Below, one piece after another: positions 18,983-29,322 of a DNA stretch of 64,000 nt. Both the position numbers and the translations under genes were made by a program. Numbering within the stretch: position 1 is the first letter of the stretch; every line of letters begins with the position of its first letter. The stretch is from Prochlorococcus marinus XMU1405 (GTDB lineage: Bacteria > Cyanobacteriota > Cyanobacteriia > PCC-6307 > Cyanobiaceae), in contig NZ_JAAORF010000001.1 of assembly GCF_017696275.1 (NCBI RefSeq), positions 1 to 64,000 of the forward strand. The letters are read 5' to 3'. The notes beneath the pieces are model-generated. The model saw only the letters and a program-made list of their open reading frames with translations. It made no database searches and had not been told where the DNA came from.

Positions 18983-20107
18983 ATGGCTGATTTCTATCAA
19001 ATACTTGGAGTTTCAAGAGATGCTGATGCAGATACCTTAAAAAGGGCTTATAGAAAATTAGCAAGGCAATATCATCCTGATGTAAATAAAGAACCAGGTG
19101 CTGAAGATAAATTTAAAGAAATTGGCAAAGCTTATGAAGCATTAGCGGACCCTGAAAAAAGAGCTAGATATGATCAGTTTGGAGAGGCAGGCCTTGGAGG
19201 TGCAGCTGGAATGCCCGATATGGGAGATATGGGAGGCTTTGCAGATTTATTTGAAACCTTTTTTAATGGCTTTGGGGGACAAAATCCACAGGGAGGAAGA
19301 GCTCAAAGAAGAGGCCCTCAACAAGGAGATGATTTAAGGTATGACCTTAATGTCGACTTTAAAGATGCAATATTTGGGCAACAAAGAGAAATTAAGATTC
19401 CTCATCTTGAGAAATGTGAAGTCTGTAGGGGAACTGGTGCCAAACCTGGAACTGGTCCAAAAACTTGTTCAACATGCGGTGGAAGTGGTCAAGTTAGACG
19501 AGCTACAAGAACACCTTTTGGTAATTTCACACAAGTTGCTGAATGTCCTTCATGTAATGGAGCTGGTCAGATAATTGCAGATCCATGTTTAAGTTGTGGA
19601 GGTAATGGTGTTAAGCAAGTTAGAAAAAAATTACGAATTAATATTCCTGCAGGAGTTGATACTGGTACTAAATTAAGGGTTTCTGGAGAGGGAAATATCG
19701 GCTTAAAAGGAGGTCCACCTGGAGATCTTTATGTTTTTATTAAAGTTAAAGATGATTCAAAACTTAAAAGAGATGGTGTGACTATTTACTCAGAAATTGC
19801 TGTGAGTTATTTACAGGCAATATTAGGAGATACTGTTGAAATTACTACAGTTGATGGAAATGTTAATTTAAAAATTCCAAGTGGCACTCAACCAAATACA
19901 ACTCTTTCACTTGAGAATAAAGGCGTACCTAGACTTGGAAATCCAGTTGCTAGAGGTAATCATGAAGTTCTAGTAAAGGTAAAATTGCCAACCCGTATAA
20001 CTGACGAAGAGCGAAAGCTTTTAGAGGGTTTAGCTTCTCAATATTCAGATAAAAATATCAATTCAAATAGTGGACTATTTAGTAAATTATTTGGTAAAGA
20101 ATCCTAA
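18983..20107 (+). CDS. dnaJ: co-chaperone DnaJ (type I Hsp40)
   Basis: DnaJ delivers substrates to DnaK and stimulates its ATPase. The J-domain (1-70) has the essential HPD in [12 protein letters not shown] Gly/Phe region (about 75-110, [16 protein letters not shown]) follows. The zinc region has four CxxCxGxG repeats, [24 protein letters not shown] and CLSCGGNG. The substrate-binding C-terminal domains complete a normal 374-aa type I protein. It sits directly after grpE. Its stop TAA overlaps by one base the ATG of the TusA-like gene (TAATG), implying translational re-initiation. Confidence 0.97.
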   Translation: MADFYQILGVSRDADADTLKRAYRKLARQYHPDVNKEPGAEDKFKEIGKAYEALADPEKRARYDQFGEAGLGGAAGMPDMGDMGGFADLFETFFNGFGGQNPQGGRAQRRGPQQGDDLRYDLNVDFKDAIFGQQREIKIPHLEKCEVCRGTGAKPGTGPKTCSTCGGSGQVRRATRTPFGNFTQVAECPSCNGAGQIIADPCLSCGGNGVKQVRKKLRINIPAGVDTGTKLRVSGEGNIGLKGGPPGDLYVFIKVKDDSKLKRDGVTIYSEIAVSYLQAILGDTVEITTVDGNVNLKIPSGTQPNTTLSLENKGVPRLGNPVARGNHEVLVKVKLPTRITDEERKLLEGLASQYSDKNINSNSGLFSKLFGKES

Positions 20108-20340
20108 TGACTCCTTTAAAGTATTTGGATCTTAAATCTGTTCCATGTCCTTTAAACGTCGTCAAAATTAAATTGGCTTTAGAGAATTTATCAAAAAATG
20201 AACAACTTATAGTTGAAATAGATAAAGGTGAACCAGAAGAAATGGTATTAAATAATTTAAAAGAAATGAGGTGTTTGTTCAAACAAATCAAAGAAAATGA
20301 AAAATTTATAAAAATAAAAATTTTAAATGAAAACTCATAG
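20107..20340 (+). CDS. TusA/SirA-like sulfur-carrier protein
   Basis: The 77-residue protein has the TusA fold signature: LDLKSVPCPLNVVKIKLALENL near residues 7-28 and a beta-strand LIVEIDKGEPEEMVLNNL. TusA proteins carry persulfide on the cysteine of a CPxP motif. Here Cys14 is kept, but the motif reads CPLN, losing the second proline. The pathway partners (TusBCDE) are not nearby, as usual in cyanobacteria. It overlaps dnaJ by 1 bp and rsgA by 14 bp, so all three are tightly coupled. A role in sulfur delivery is inferred from family only. Confidence 0.85.
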   Translation: MTPLKYLDLKSVPCPLNVVKIKLALENLSKNEQLIVEIDKGEPEEMVLNNLKEMRCLFKQIKENEKFIKIKILNENS

Positions 20341-21244
20341 TAAAAATTTAGGTTTAGTTACGAAAAAATTTAATGATTTTTTCTTAGTTGACTTAAAAAA
20401 TCAAGAAAACTTTGAAAATAGTGAGAGATTTTTATGTAAGGTGAGGAAGTCTATAAATTTCAAAGATCAATTAATTTATGTTGGAGATGAAGTAGTTATT
20501 GAAAATATTGATTTAAGAAGCAAGCGAGCAGTAATTACAAGTTTAAAAAAAAGAAAAAATTTGTTAGCTAGGCCCTCAGTTGCAAATATTTCTAACATAT
20601 ACATTACTTTTTCTGTTGAAGAGCCAGAGTTGAATTTATCTCAAGTGAATAGATTTTTGATTTCAGCAGAATCAATGGGAGTTGAAGTGTCATTAGTTTT
20701 GACAAAGTGTGATTTAATTTCAGATAAAAGAAGATTATTTTTACTTGATAAATTTAGGCAATGGGGTTATGAAGCAACAACTTTAAATTTACAGAATTCT
20801 GATTATCTACAAAATTTATTAGTTGAGTTAAACCAAAAAAAGTGTTCAATTTTCATGGGCCCATCCGGCGTTGGTAAAACTACTTTGCTTAATATGATAA
20901 TTCCAGGTCTTCAAAATAGTACTGCTCCAGTTTCCAGTAAAATTAAAAGAGGTAAAAACACTACTAGAAATGTTGAGTTATTTTCAATATCAAATCAAAG
21001 TTATATTGTTGACACTCCTGGCTTTAATATGCAACCTCTAGATGTTGATATAAGATTTTTACCAAATCTTTATTCAGAAATATATAAACAGGTAATCGAT
21101 GAAGAAATTAGGTGTAAATTTCGTAACTGCTTACATTTAAATGATGAGGGTTGTAATTTAAATAAATCTTTCGAAAGATATCCTTTTTATAAAGATATGA
21201 TTGAGTCTGCTAAGACTCACTATTATCAAAACCAGGAAGATTAA
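20327..21244 (+). CDS. rsgA: ribosome small-subunit maturation GTPase RsgA
   Basis: RsgA is a circularly permuted GTPase that assists late 30S assembly. The order of motifs is permuted as expected: an N-terminal OB-fold, then TKCDL (G4), then P-loop [14 protein letters not shown] (G1), then DTPGF (G3). A C-terminal zinc finger [14 protein letters not shown] completes it. Length (305 aa) is normal. It begins inside the TusA-like gene (14 bp overlap). Its last 35 bp overlap the 3' end of the convergent ybaB gene, so the two mRNAs are antisense to each other there. Confidence 0.96.
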   Translation: MKTHSKNLGLVTKKFNDFFLVDLKNQENFENSERFLCKVRKSINFKDQLIYVGDEVVIENIDLRSKRAVITSLKKRKNLLARPSVANISNIYITFSVEEPELNLSQVNRFLISAESMGVEVSLVLTKCDLISDKRRLFLLDKFRQWGYEATTLNLQNSDYLQNLLVELNQKKCSIFMGPSGVGKTTLLNMIIPGLQNSTAPVSSKIKRGKNTTRNVELFSISNQSYIVDTPGFNMQPLDVDIRFLPNLYSEIYKQVIDEEIRCKFRNCLHLNDEGCNLNKSFERYPFYKDMIESAKTHYYQNQED

Positions 21245-21560
21245 GATTTAATCCACCAGTTAAATCATTCATCCGTTCTTTCATTGTTGTAGTAGATAAT
21301 TCATGCGCTTTTTGAATAGCTTGTAAAATGTTTTGCTCTATTTTTTCTTTATCTGAAGTTAAAATATTTTCCTGCACTTCTACCTTTAAAGGAAGTTGGT
21401 TTCCACTTATCCAGACCTTTATCATTTCATCATCACTTTTTCCTTCAATCTCCATATTTTCAAGTTCATCTTGCAATTTTTGAGCATCTTGCTGAATTTG
21501 TTTAGCTTTTTTAAAAGCTTCTGTAAGTTGTCCAAAGTTAGGAAGTCCAAAACCCGCCAT
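21210..21560 (-). CDS. YbaB/EbfC nucleoid-associated protein
   Basis: The 116-aa protein matches the YbaB/EbfC DNA-binding family. It has the N-terminal helix rich in K/Q/E ([21 protein letters not shown]), the strand pair [18 protein letters not shown], and the helix [25 protein letters not shown]. These dimers bind DNA broadly and influence nucleoid structure or gene expression. In many bacteria ybaB sits beside dnaX-recR; here it is beside murB, 17 bp after it. The 3' end overlaps rsgA by 35 bp. Confidence 0.93.
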   Translation of the reverse strand: MAGFGLPNFGQLTEAFKKAKQIQQDAQKLQDELENMEIEGKSDDEMIKVWISGNQLPLKVEVQENILTSDKEKIEQNILQAIQKAHELSTTTMKERMNDLTGGLNLNLPGFDNSES

Positions 21561-21577
21561 TTTTTAAATAAGTTTCT

Positions 21578-22471
21578 TTAGTTAGGATAGTCAAAACCAA
21601 TCATTCTTACTTCCGGTTGCAAAAAAATTCCTTTTTTTTGTAGTACTTTTTGTTGAATTACTGTTATTAATTCATAAATATCTTTTGAACTAGCTGAAGA
21701 AGTGTTGATTATAAAATTTGAATGCATTTTAGAAATTTCTGCACCACCAATTTTAAATCCCTTTAAACCCATTTCATCAATTAATTTTGCTGCATAATTA
21801 TTTTCAGGATTTTTAAAAACACTTCCAAAACTTGGTTGATGATATGGTTGCGTTTCTGTTTTTAATTTAAGGTTATTTTTGGTTGTTTGAATTATTTGTT
21901 CTAGATTCCCATTTGGTTCAAAATGTAGTTTTGCACTAATAATTGTCAAATCATTTCTTTGAAAAGAGCTAAATCTATACTTAAAATTGATATCTTTTTT
22001 TTCAATTTCAAGTTTTTGATTAGTTTTATTATTTATAACTTTTACAGAAATAAGATTTTTTGCTAGTGAAAAATTACCTGTGCCAGCATTCATATAAATT
22101 GCTCCTCCTAATGTTCCTGGAATTCCGACAGCCCATTCACCTCCTTTTAATCCATTTTTAGCAAGAGAATTAGATAATTTTGGGAGCATTACACCTGCTT
22201 CCGCTTCAACAATTCCTGAATAAGGCTCTATCATTAATGACTTCATTTTTTTTGTACAGACAACTAAACCCTTTATGAAAATATTATTTATTAAAATATT
22301 TGAACCAGCCCCAATTACTTGGCATCTTTGTTTGTTTAAATTAGCCCATTTTATTAGATATAAAAATTCGTCAATGTTTTTTGGCTCAGCAAAATATTCA
22401 GCTACTCCTCCCACTTTTATAGTTGTATAACTACATAAATTACAGTTCTCAGAAAAAATGTTTTTATTCAT
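21578..22471 (-). CDS. murB: UDP-N-acetylenolpyruvoylglucosamine reductase MurB
   Basis: MurB reduces UDP-GlcNAc-enolpyruvate to UDP-MurNAc with NADPH and FAD in peptidoglycan synthesis. FAD-domain motifs GAGSNILI and GTLGGAIYMNAGT are clear, as are YRFSSFQRN and the active-site serine in SFGSVFKNP. A second FAD-contact region ends with QPEVRMIGF. Length (297 aa) fits the shorter type II/III MurB of Gram-positives and cyanobacteria. It follows murC with a 12-bp gap, an operon for consecutive steps (MurB product feeds MurC). Confidence 0.96.
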   Translation of the reverse strand: MNKNIFSENCNLCSYTTIKVGGVAEYFAEPKNIDEFLYLIKWANLNKQRCQVIGAGSNILINNIFIKGLVVCTKKMKSLMIEPYSGIVEAEAGVMLPKLSNSLAKNGLKGGEWAVGIPGTLGGAIYMNAGTGNFSLAKNLISVKVINNKTNQKLEIEKKDINFKYRFSSFQRNDLTIISAKLHFEPNGNLEQIIQTTKNNLKLKTETQPYHQPSFGSVFKNPENNYAAKLIDEMGLKGFKIGGAEISKMHSNFIINTSSASSKDIYELITVIQQKVLQKKGIFLQPEVRMIGFDYPN

Positions 22472-22483
22472 GAAATTATTTAT

Positions 22484-23893
22484 TTAATTGTTTTTCCCAT
22501 TTAAAAGCGACCAGAAATTATGACAATCTCCAGCTCCCATATTCAAAATTAAATCTCCTTTTTGAGTTAATTCGTAGAAATTCTTTGTAATTTCATGATG
22601 ATTATTGATGTAACTAACATTTTTATTTTTTTTATAAATTAGATCAGTGATAATTTTCGAAGAAATTTTATCTTCGTTTTTTTCTCCTGCTCCATAAATA
22701 CTTGTTACATAAATAACATCTGCTTTTGATAGTTCTTCAGCGAATTCTTTAGTAAATTGCTTTACTCGAGAGTATCTATGAGGTTGAAATATTGCTATTA
22801 ATCTACTTTTTTGACATTCATGATTATTTTTGTGCTTAATAATTAATTTTCCTAATTTAATCGACTCTTTTATTTCGTTTGGGTGATGTGCATAATCATC
22901 ATATAAACGTCTTTCATCTATTTGGCCTCTGAATTCAAATCTTTTTTTTGGTAGTTTAAGGTATTTTATATTTTTCTTAATTTCTATAAACTCTACACCT
23001 ATCATTCTTGAAGCTGCTATTGCTGCGGTGACATTAGATAGATTGTGTAATCCTGGAATTGGAATTTTTAAAATACTAATAAAATTTCCATCTTCATAAT
23101 ATTTTCCAATCGTATATTTTGAATTAATTTGAGTCGGTATTATGGCATAAGTTATGTTTTTGGCTGTGGTGTTTGACCACTTAAAATTAGAATAAAAATT
23201 TTTTCTTGAGGTTTCACAATCAAAATTAAGTAATAATTTTTTAGAGTTTGTAGCGAAACTTTTAAAAGAAGATACGACTTCATTTAAATTAGAAAAGTGA
23301 TCGCAATGATCAAAATCAATGTTATTGATTATTCCAATATCAGATTGATATTTATTAATTGTTCCGTCAGATTCATCAACTTCAGCTACTAAGTATTTTG
23401 TATTTCCTAAATGGCAATTAGAGTTGTAGATAGGAATTATTCCTCCAGTTATTGAAGAAGAATTATGCGTACATAACTCAAGGATTGTAGAAAGAAATGT
23501 ACTGGTTGATGTTTTTCCGTGGCTCCCTGCTACTGCCAATGAAGTATATGTGCGCATTAGCATTGCAAGTATCTCTGAGCGATGTTTTATTGATAAATTT
23601 TTTTCTCTGCAGTAAGAAAATTCTTCATTCTTTGGTTTAATCGCGGAGCTTACAACAAAATTAATCAATTTGTTGGTAAATTTTGAAATTACAAATTCAA
23701 TATTTTGTCGAACTTGAGAAGTAAAGATTACTGCACCTAATTGCTCTAATTTATTAGTTTCATTGTTTTTAACTAAATCAGATCCTGAAACTGAACAACC
23801 TTTTTTAAGTAAACCTATTGCTAATGCTGACATTCCAATACCTCCGATCCCAATAAAATGAAAATGACTTTTCAACAGCAATTCTTTATCCAA
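22484..23893 (-). CDS. murC: UDP-N-acetylmuramate-L-alanine ligase MurC
   Basis: MurC adds L-alanine to UDP-MurNAc using ATP. The N-terminal Rossmann motif IGIGGIGMSALAIGLL (about 15-30) binds the UDP moiety. The Mur-ligase P-loop reads AGSHGKTSTST near 117-127. Further motifs are EVDESDGT, IDFDHCDHF and the DDYAHHPNEI of the C-terminal domain. Length (469 aa) is normal. It is the first gene of the minus-strand murC-murB-ybaB set and is divergent from gap2 across 192 bp. Confidence 0.96.
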   Translation of the reverse strand: MDKELLLKSHFHFIGIGGIGMSALAIGLLKKGCSVSGSDLVKNNETNKLEQLGAVIFTSQVRQNIEFVISKFTNKLINFVVSSAIKPKNEEFSYCREKNLSIKHRSEILAMLMRTYTSLAVAGSHGKTSTSTFLSTILELCTHNSSSITGGIIPIYNSNCHLGNTKYLVAEVDESDGTINKYQSDIGIINNIDFDHCDHFSNLNEVVSSFKSFATNSKKLLLNFDCETSRKNFYSNFKWSNTTAKNITYAIIPTQINSKYTIGKYYEDGNFISILKIPIPGLHNLSNVTAAIAASRMIGVEFIEIKKNIKYLKLPKKRFEFRGQIDERRLYDDYAHHPNEIKESIKLGKLIIKHKNNHECQKSRLIAIFQPHRYSRVKQFTKEFAEELSKADVIYVTSIYGAGEKNEDKISSKIITDLIYKKNKNVSYINNHHEITKNFYELTQKGDLILNMGAGDCHNFWSLLNGKNN

Positions 23894-24021
23894 TGTTTAT
23901 CTTTTTCTTAAATCAAAATAACTTCTAGATAAAATTTTGCTATTTTTTCTTAAAAAAAAAAGTTTTTTTTCCTTGAATTAATACAAAACTAAACTTATTT
24001 GCTTAATAAATCAAAAAAACC

Positions 24022-24050
24022 TTACGTTATTGCACAAAATTCAGTATGAT
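24022..24050 (+). promoter_or_regulatory. sigma-70-type promoter of gap2
   Basis: TTACGT (24022-24027) and TATGAT (24045-24050) are separated by 17 bp, giving a predicted start near 24057 and a leader of about 30 nt. The promoter quality fits a highly expressed Calvin-cycle gene. About 50 bp upstream lies an A-tract/T-tract element (ten A, G, eight T at 23952-23970) that could curve the DNA. Confidence 0.6.
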
Positions 24051-24085
24051 CAGCAACTTAGGTTAATCATTAGAAATTATTAGTT

Positions 24086-25108
24086 ATGACTTTGCGTGTT
24101 GCAATTAACGGCTTTGGCAGAATTGGTCGAAACTTTATGCGTTGTTGGCTTAGTAGAGGGGCTTACACCAATATTGAAGTAGTTGGAATTAACGTTACCT
24201 CTGATCCAAAGACTAATGCTCATCTATTAAAGTACGACTCAGTTCTTGGTCAACTTGATGGTGTTGATATTCAATATACTGATGATACTTTTGTAATTAA
24301 TAACAAGACAATTAAGTGTTTCTCCGATAGAAACCCACTTAATCTTCCTTGGAAAGATTGGGGAGTAGATTTGGTCATTGAATCAACTGGAGTTTTTAAT
24401 ACCGACGTAGGTGCAAGTAAGCATTTAGATGTAGGAGCAAAAAAAGTCATCCTAACTGCTCCGGGTAAAGGTGATGGTGTTGGTACCTATGTTGTTGGTG
24501 TTAATGCTGATGAATATAAACACAAAGATTATGATATTTTGAGTAATGCTAGTTGTACAACTAACTGTTTAGCTCCAGTGGTTAAAGTTCTAGACCAAAC
24601 TTTCGGAATTAACAAAGGTTTGATGACTACAATTCATAGTTATACAGGTGATCAAAGAATCTTAGATAATAGTCACAGAGATTTAAGAAGGGCTAGAGCC
24701 GCTGCTACAAATATTGTTCCTACTTCTACTGGTGCCGCAAAAGCGGTAGCACTGGTATACCCAGAAATGAAAGGCAAATTAACGGGAATTGCAATGAGAG
24801 TTCCGACTCCTAACGTTTCAGCAGTAGATTTCGTTTTTGAATCTTCTAAAGCTGTCACTTCCGAAGAAGTCAATAATGCTCTTAAAGAGGCATCTTTAGG
24901 TTCAATGAAAGGTATTATCAAGTATGGAGATGAACCATTAGTGTCAAGCGATTATGCGGGTACTAATGAATCATCAATTGTAGATAGTGATCTCACTATG
25001 TGCATCGGAGATAACCTTGTCAAAGTCCTTGCATGGTATGACAATGAGTGGGGTTATAGTCAGAGAGTTGTAGATTTAGCAGAGATTGTTGCTAAAAATT
25101 GGGAATAA
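24086..25108 (+). CDS. gap2: glyceraldehyde-3-phosphate dehydrogenase (Calvin-cycle type)
   Basis: The enzyme interconverts 1,3-bisphosphoglycerate and glyceraldehyde-3-phosphate. The NAD(P) fold starts [15 protein letters not shown], the active-site cysteine is in [12 protein letters not shown] (about 153-164), and the C-terminus has [14 protein letters not shown]. The dinucleotide-binding stretch [18 protein letters not shown] lacks the acidic pair of strictly NAD-dependent glycolytic enzymes. It resembles the plastid/cyanobacterial Gap2 that accepts NADPH. Codon choice has more C-ending codons than its neighbours (AAC, TAC), as expected for high expression. It abuts the convergent thiL stop with no gap. 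Confidence 0.95.
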   Translation: MTLRVAINGFGRIGRNFMRCWLSRGAYTNIEVVGINVTSDPKTNAHLLKYDSVLGQLDGVDIQYTDDTFVINNKTIKCFSDRNPLNLPWKDWGVDLVIESTGVFNTDVGASKHLDVGAKKVILTAPGKGDGVGTYVVGVNADEYKHKDYDILSNASCTTNCLAPVVKVLDQTFGINKGLMTTIHSYTGDQRILDNSHRDLRRARAAATNIVPTSTGAAKAVALVYPEMKGKLTGIAMRVPTPNVSAVDFVFESSKAVTSEEVNNALKEASLGSMKGIIKYGDEPLVSSDYAGTNESSIVDSDLTMCIGDNLVKVLAWYDNEWGYSQRVVDLAEIVAKNWE

Positions 25109-26095
25109 TTAAAAGTGTTTGAAAGGCATTTTATTAAATAATTTGTTTTTTTTATTATTTTTAAATTCTATTGATGGTTCACCATCAGCAAAAAAACCAA
25201 TCTCGTAAATATCTTTATCGAGTCTAGACAAACTTTTTGCCCATTTTTTTGGCAATGAGAAGACTAATTCGTAATCTTCACCCCCAAATAAATAATATTC
25301 GTCCCATTTATCTCCTTTGGGCCAATCCTTATCTTTAGGCATTTGTTCATAATTTATGATCGCTTTACAGTTGCTAGCTATAGATAAATCTTGTAAGGCT
25401 TGAAATAGACCATCACTGCTATCAGTACAACCTATTCTCCTTATTTTTTTATTGGAACGGGATTTGAGGAGATTATTTAGAAAATTTGGGTAAACTTTAG
25501 GGCGACAAAAATGTTCAATGGACTTATTGATTAATCTTTCATCAAGAGAAAATTGATTATCGAAATTAAATTTATTTTGTATCAAAAATCCTAGTTTACT
25601 AAGACCATGAATTCCTGTAGTTAAAATTATATCTCCTGATTTACATGCGTTTCTTCGTAATTCAAGCTCACCTTGAATCCCAAATGCAGTTACTGAAATG
25701 ATTTTTTCACCCCCCTTAGAGCAATCTCCTCCTAGAATAATCCCGCCATATTTTTTTAATGCTTTATTTATTCCTTTGTATAGTTCCTCAACCCAGATCC
25801 ACTCAGTTCTAGCAGGTAAAATCAGACTTATAGTAATACCTATAGTTTTTTTGCTTCCACTTGATAATAAGTCAGATATGTTGCTAACAACTGCTTTCCA
25901 ACCAAGGTCTTGAGGACAAATAGTAATATCATTGAAATGAACATTTTCTACTAAAGAGTCAGTATTAACAAGTAAATTTTCATTTTTAGATTTGATTAAA
26001 GCGCAATCATCTGAAACTTGATTTTTAGGCATAAATTTTCCTAGCCTATTTATTAATTCTTTTTCTCCTATATCTTCTAACGTTTCTTTATGCAT
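25109..26095 (-). CDS. thiL: thiamine-monophosphate kinase ThiL
   Basis: ThiL phosphorylates thiamine monophosphate to the active diphosphate. The PurM-like fold is recognisable by DDCALI and NTDSLVENVHF in the N-terminal half. GGDCSKGGEKIISVTAFG appears near residues 117-134, and FGGEDYELVFS near 255-265 is a family signature. Length (328 aa) is normal. It is the second gene of a pair; its start overlaps the cyclophilin gene's stop by 8 bp. It converges on gap2 with zero bases between stops. Confidence 0.95.
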   Translation of the reverse strand: MHKETLEDIGEKELINRLGKFMPKNQVSDDCALIKSKNENLLVNTDSLVENVHFNDITICPQDLGWKAVVSNISDLLSSGSKKTIGITISLILPARTEWIWVEELYKGINKALKKYGGIILGGDCSKGGEKIISVTAFGIQGELELRRNACKSGDIILTTGIHGLSKLGFLIQNKFNFDNQFSLDERLINKSIEHFCRPKVYPNFLNNLLKSRSNKKIRRIGCTDSSDGLFQALQDLSIASNCKAIINYEQMPKDKDWPKGDKWDEYYLFGGEDYELVFSLPKKWAKSLSRLDKDIYEIGFFADGEPSIEFKNNKKNKLFNKMPFKHF

Positions 26096-27179
26096 TTAAT
26101 TTAAGGTTTTCAATCCCTTTTAAAACTTCAATTGAAATTATTTTGTCATCTTTAGTAAGCTCTTCTAATACATCAAATCCATTTACAACGTAACCAAAAG
26201 CAGCATTCCTTCCGTCAATTAAATTGCGACCTGCTGGATTTAATTCTGCCTCATATAAAAAGAAGAAAAACTGCGACGAACCATCATCAACTGCGGTATT
26301 CGAATGGGACCATCCTAGAGTTCCGAGTGTTGCAAAAGGTAAGGTTGGAGTCTCTGTATAAAAACCTAAATCTTCGAAAGTTTGATTATAAAAAGTATCC
26401 TTTTCATCAGGAATTCTAATTTCTAAGGGTACGTGACGTTCTTCGTTTGTTTCAGGATCTACATAACCAATAGCTTCACCTATTGGATCACCTGTTTGCA
26501 GTACAAAAAATTCTTCTGCTCTGTTTATAGGTAAGTCTTTATAGAAGTTTTTTGAAGATAAATCTATAAATGCTCCTGCTGTAAGTGGAGCGTTAAATCC
26601 ATCCACAATAGCTTGCATATCTCCTTTGGAGGTTTTTATATTGACTTTTGCTCTGCCTAGTAATCTTGGTAAATTATCAAATTCCTGGGGAATAGAGTAT
26701 GGAAATTCATTTGGTAGAAAATATTCTTCTAGTCCACCTATTTTATCTAAAGCATCTCTCCGGGTCGCTATAAATAAATATTTATCCTTTGCTTTGGCGT
26801 AATCTTGAAGGCTATCAAAATTTTCTTTGAGCTCTAAAAATGTTTTTTCTGCAATTTTCTTTTTATCATTTGGTAATTCTTTAATAATTTTACTTTGGTA
26901 TTTTTTTAGTAAAGATTGACATTTTGTAACAGTTTTCGTAAGAGCGGGCCATCTTCCTCCTCTTACAAGGTCACTAGTTTCTTCCAACTTGTGTTGAATT
27001 TCTTGCAATTCAACTTGCTTGATAGGGAGTGCGTTTCTGAGGATTGCATTAGGGTCTTTTACTGCATTTCCAGTAGGTAAATCAGCTAATACTTGAATCG
27101 GTTTGAAGAGAAAAAACTGTAAAAATACAATTGATAGAATTAAGAAAAGTTTGTTCTGATTTGATAAGAATTTTTGCAT
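26088..27179 (-). CDS. exported cyclophilin-type peptidyl-prolyl isomerase (TLP40/CYP38-like)
   Basis: The 363-aa protein begins with a signal sequence (hydrophobic [15 protein letters not shown], then VLADLPTG). A helical domain follows (about 40-150), resembling the helix-bundle part of plant TLP40/CYP38. The C-terminal cyclophilin domain (about 185-350) contains [28 protein letters not shown] and [16 protein letters not shown]. Plant and cyanobacterial relatives act in the thylakoid lumen in photosystem II assembly; that role here is inference. The isomerase site looks divergent from canonical cyclophilins. It overlaps thiL by 8 bp and is divergent from efp. Confidence 0.88.
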   Translation of the reverse strand: MQKFLSNQNKLFLILSIVFLQFFLFKPIQVLADLPTGNAVKDPNAILRNALPIKQVELQEIQHKLEETSDLVRGGRWPALTKTVTKCQSLLKKYQSKIIKELPNDKKKIAEKTFLELKENFDSLQDYAKAKDKYLFIATRRDALDKIGGLEEYFLPNEFPYSIPQEFDNLPRLLGRAKVNIKTSKGDMQAIVDGFNAPLTAGAFIDLSSKNFYKDLPINRAEEFFVLQTGDPIGEAIGYVDPETNEERHVPLEIRIPDEKDTFYNQTFEDLGFYTETPTLPFATLGTLGWSHSNTAVDDGSSQFFFFLYEAELNPAGRNLIDGRNAAFGYVVNGFDVLEELTKDDKIISIEVLKGIENLKLNA

Positions 27180-27222
27180 AGCACTCTTGCAGGTTTATGA
27201 TCCTTGGGGATGTAATACAGGA

Positions 27223-27783
27223 ATGATTTCCAGTAACGATTTTCGCACAGGTACAACCATCGAAATTGATGGGCAAGTTTGGCGTGTTGTAGAATTTCTA
27301 CATGTCAAGCCTGGTAAGGGTTCTGCTTTTGTGCGAACAAAATTAAAATCAGTTCAAAGCGGCAACGTGGTTGAAAAAACTTTTCGAGCCGGAGAATCAG
27401 TACAGCAGGCTATCCTAGAGAAGTCTAACCTGCAACATACTTATGTGGAGTCTGGTGATTATGTTTTTATGGATATGACAAGTTTTGAAGAGACAAGACT
27501 CACCTCGGAACAAATCGGTAAAGGCGCAAAGTACTTAAAAGAGGGAATGGAGGTTAATGTAATTTTTCATAATGGTAAAGTTTTAGAAGTAGAACTTCCA
27601 ATATCTATTACTTTGAAAGTTACAGAGACTGATCCTGGAGTTAAAGGTGATACTGCTAGTGGCGGTACTAAACCAGCTATTCTGGAGACAGGTGCTCAAG
27701 TTATGGTTCCTTTATTTATTTCTGTTGGAGAAATGATTAAGATTGATACTCGTAATGACAGTTATCTTGGACGTGAAAATTAA
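27223..27783 (+). CDS. efp: translation elongation factor P
   Basis: EF-P relieves ribosome stalling at polyproline. I choose ATG 27223 ([10 protein letters not shown]), which matches the family N-terminus; the open frame extends 12 codons upstream to TTG 27187 without family similarity. The product is 186 aa with three beta-barrel domains. The modifiable loop is [16 protein letters not shown], and the C-terminus has [17 protein letters not shown] and [10 protein letters not shown], both typical. The stop overlaps the accB start by 1 bp (TAATG), the conserved cyanobacterial efp-accB pair. Confidence 0.97.
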   Translation: MISSNDFRTGTTIEIDGQVWRVVEFLHVKPGKGSAFVRTKLKSVQSGNVVEKTFRAGESVQQAILEKSNLQHTYVESGDYVFMDMTSFEETRLTSEQIGKGAKYLKEGMEVNVIFHNGKVLEVELPISITLKVTETDPGVKGDTASGGTKPAILETGAQVMVPLFISVGEMIKIDTRNDSYLGREN

Positions 27784-28289
27784 TGGCTATGAAATTAGAT
27801 CATGAAGACTTAAATCGCTTAATAGAGAAAATCTCTACAAGTGATATACAAGAGTTCTCTCTAGAGGGAGAAGATTTTAAACTCGAAATAAAAAGGAATC
27901 TATTTGATCAGAACCAAGTTACTAATAATTTAGTTCCTAATACCTCATTTGACAGGCAAACTATTGCTAACAAAAAAAATATTAATGATAATATCCCTAT
28001 CGTTAATGAGCCTGAAGAGCCTCAGGTAGCGCCCCTAGGACGTTCTGACCTTGTCGAAATTACTTCTCCTATGGTAGGAACATTCTATAGGGCTGCAGCG
28101 CCTGACGAGGAGCCATTTGTCGAAGTAGGAAATAACGTTAAGGTTGGTCAAACTATTTGTATTTTGGAAGCAATGAAGTTAATGAATGAAATTGAATCTG
28201 AATTTAATGCTGAAATAGTAGAGATTCTTGTCGAAAATGGGACACCCGTTGAATTTGGTCAAGTTTTAATGCGTGTTAAGCAGTCTTGA
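27783..28289 (+). CDS. accB: acetyl-CoA carboxylase biotin carboxyl carrier protein
   Basis: AccB carries carboxybiotin between biotin carboxylase and carboxyltransferase in the first step of fatty-acid synthesis. The biotinylation motif EAMKLMNEIE is intact near residues 124-133, with Lys at about 126. VEITSPMVGTFYRAAAPDEEPFVEVG starts the barrel. The N-terminal 80 residues are a variable helix and linker. Its start overlaps efp by one base. Its 3' end overlaps the convergent pdxA by 24 bp. Confidence 0.97.
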   Translation: MAMKLDHEDLNRLIEKISTSDIQEFSLEGEDFKLEIKRNLFDQNQVTNNLVPNTSFDRQTIANKKNINDNIPIVNEPEEPQVAPLGRSDLVEITSPMVGTFYRAAAPDEEPFVEVGNNVKVGQTICILEAMKLMNEIESEFNAEIVEILVENGTPVEFGQVLMRVKQS

Positions 28290-29300
28290 ATTGTTAGTCA
28301 TTTCTATAGCAGCCTTTATAGCCTCAATCATACTCTGTGATTGAGCAATTCCTTTACCAGCAATATCAAATCCCGTTCCATGATCCGGAGATGTTCTTAT
28401 AAAAGGTAAACCGATTGTGGTATTAACTGAGTAATTAAGAGCTATTACTTTCATTGGTATTAAACCTTGATCATGATACATAGCAAGAATGCCATCATGC
28501 TTTTCAGCATTTTTGTCATTCCAGGCTTTTACGGAAGAATTCCAGCAACTATCTGGTGATAAAGGGCCTAATAATTTAATATTTTTATTTTTCTCTTTCC
28601 ATGTTAGTAATGCATCATTAAGCCAGTCTTGTTCTTCATGGCCTAGGATACCTTCTTCGCCGGCATGAGGGTTTAATCCGGCTACTTTTAAAGTGGGTCT
28701 ATCAATATAGGTATTACAAAAATCTTTGAAAAGATCTAATTTAGAGTGAATTAATTCTGTAGTTAATTTCTTGGGGACTTCACAAAGGGCTATGTGGGTT
28801 GTAGCTAGTAAAGTATTAAATCTCCAACCTGTAATTGGTGATTTTGCTGTGAACAACATTCCAACGTTTTTTACTCCACAAGATTTTGCTAGTACTTCGG
28901 TTTGACCAGTGAAGAAATGACCTGCTAGAGACCATGATTTTTTACAAATTGGTCCAGTTACAAGTGCTGAATTGGGATATTGTTTTACAATTTCTATTGC
29001 TTTTGTTAGGTAATAAAAACTTGAATTACCGTGAGTTAATTTAGGGTCATTATCAGATGAAGAAATTTCGAGATCATGTATCTTTAAATTATCAGGATTT
29101 GCAAGGTTTTCTAATCCTAAGGACCTAAGATGTGTAAATGTATTTTGTAGATTTTTTTTTGATCCAACTAATATATAGTCAATATTTTCTGGTATTTCAT
29201 TAGAAAAAAGTGCTTTTAAGATTATTTCCGGTCCAATGCCTGACTCATCTCCGACGCTTAATACTACCTTTAATTTTTTATTTGTATTTTGAAAAATCAT
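28266..29300 (-). CDS. pdxA: 4-hydroxythreonine-4-phosphate dehydrogenase PdxA
   Basis: PdxA oxidises 4-phosphohydroxythreonine in the DXP-dependent vitamin B6 pathway. Family motifs are VLSVGDESGIGPEIILKAL at the N-terminus, ALVTGPICKKSW, GHFFTGQTEVLA, LNPHAGEEGILGHEE, AMYHDQGLIPMK (metal-binding His), and TSPDHGTGFDIAGKG near the C-terminus. The 344-aa length is normal. It lies 22 bp downstream of an epimerase-like gene on the same strand and overlaps accB tail to tail. Confidence 0.96.
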   Translation of the reverse strand: MIFQNTNKKLKVVLSVGDESGIGPEIILKALFSNEIPENIDYILVGSKKNLQNTFTHLRSLGLENLANPDNLKIHDLEISSSDNDPKLTHGNSSFYYLTKAIEIVKQYPNSALVTGPICKKSWSLAGHFFTGQTEVLAKSCGVKNVGMLFTAKSPITGWRFNTLLATTHIALCEVPKKLTTELIHSKLDLFKDFCNTYIDRPTLKVAGLNPHAGEEGILGHEEQDWLNDALLTWKEKNKNIKLLGPLSPDSCWNSSVKAWNDKNAEKHDGILAMYHDQGLIPMKVIALNYSVNTTIGLPFIRTSPDHGTGFDIAGKGIAQSQSMIEAIKAAIEMTNNSRLLNTH

Positions 29301-29322
29301 AAAAAGTTTTTAAATTTATTTT

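Noticed and set aside
23952-23970. Ten A, G, eight T element as a terminator
   Set aside because: There is no loop between the arms and no G/C stem; it is more likely a bend or UP-like tract.
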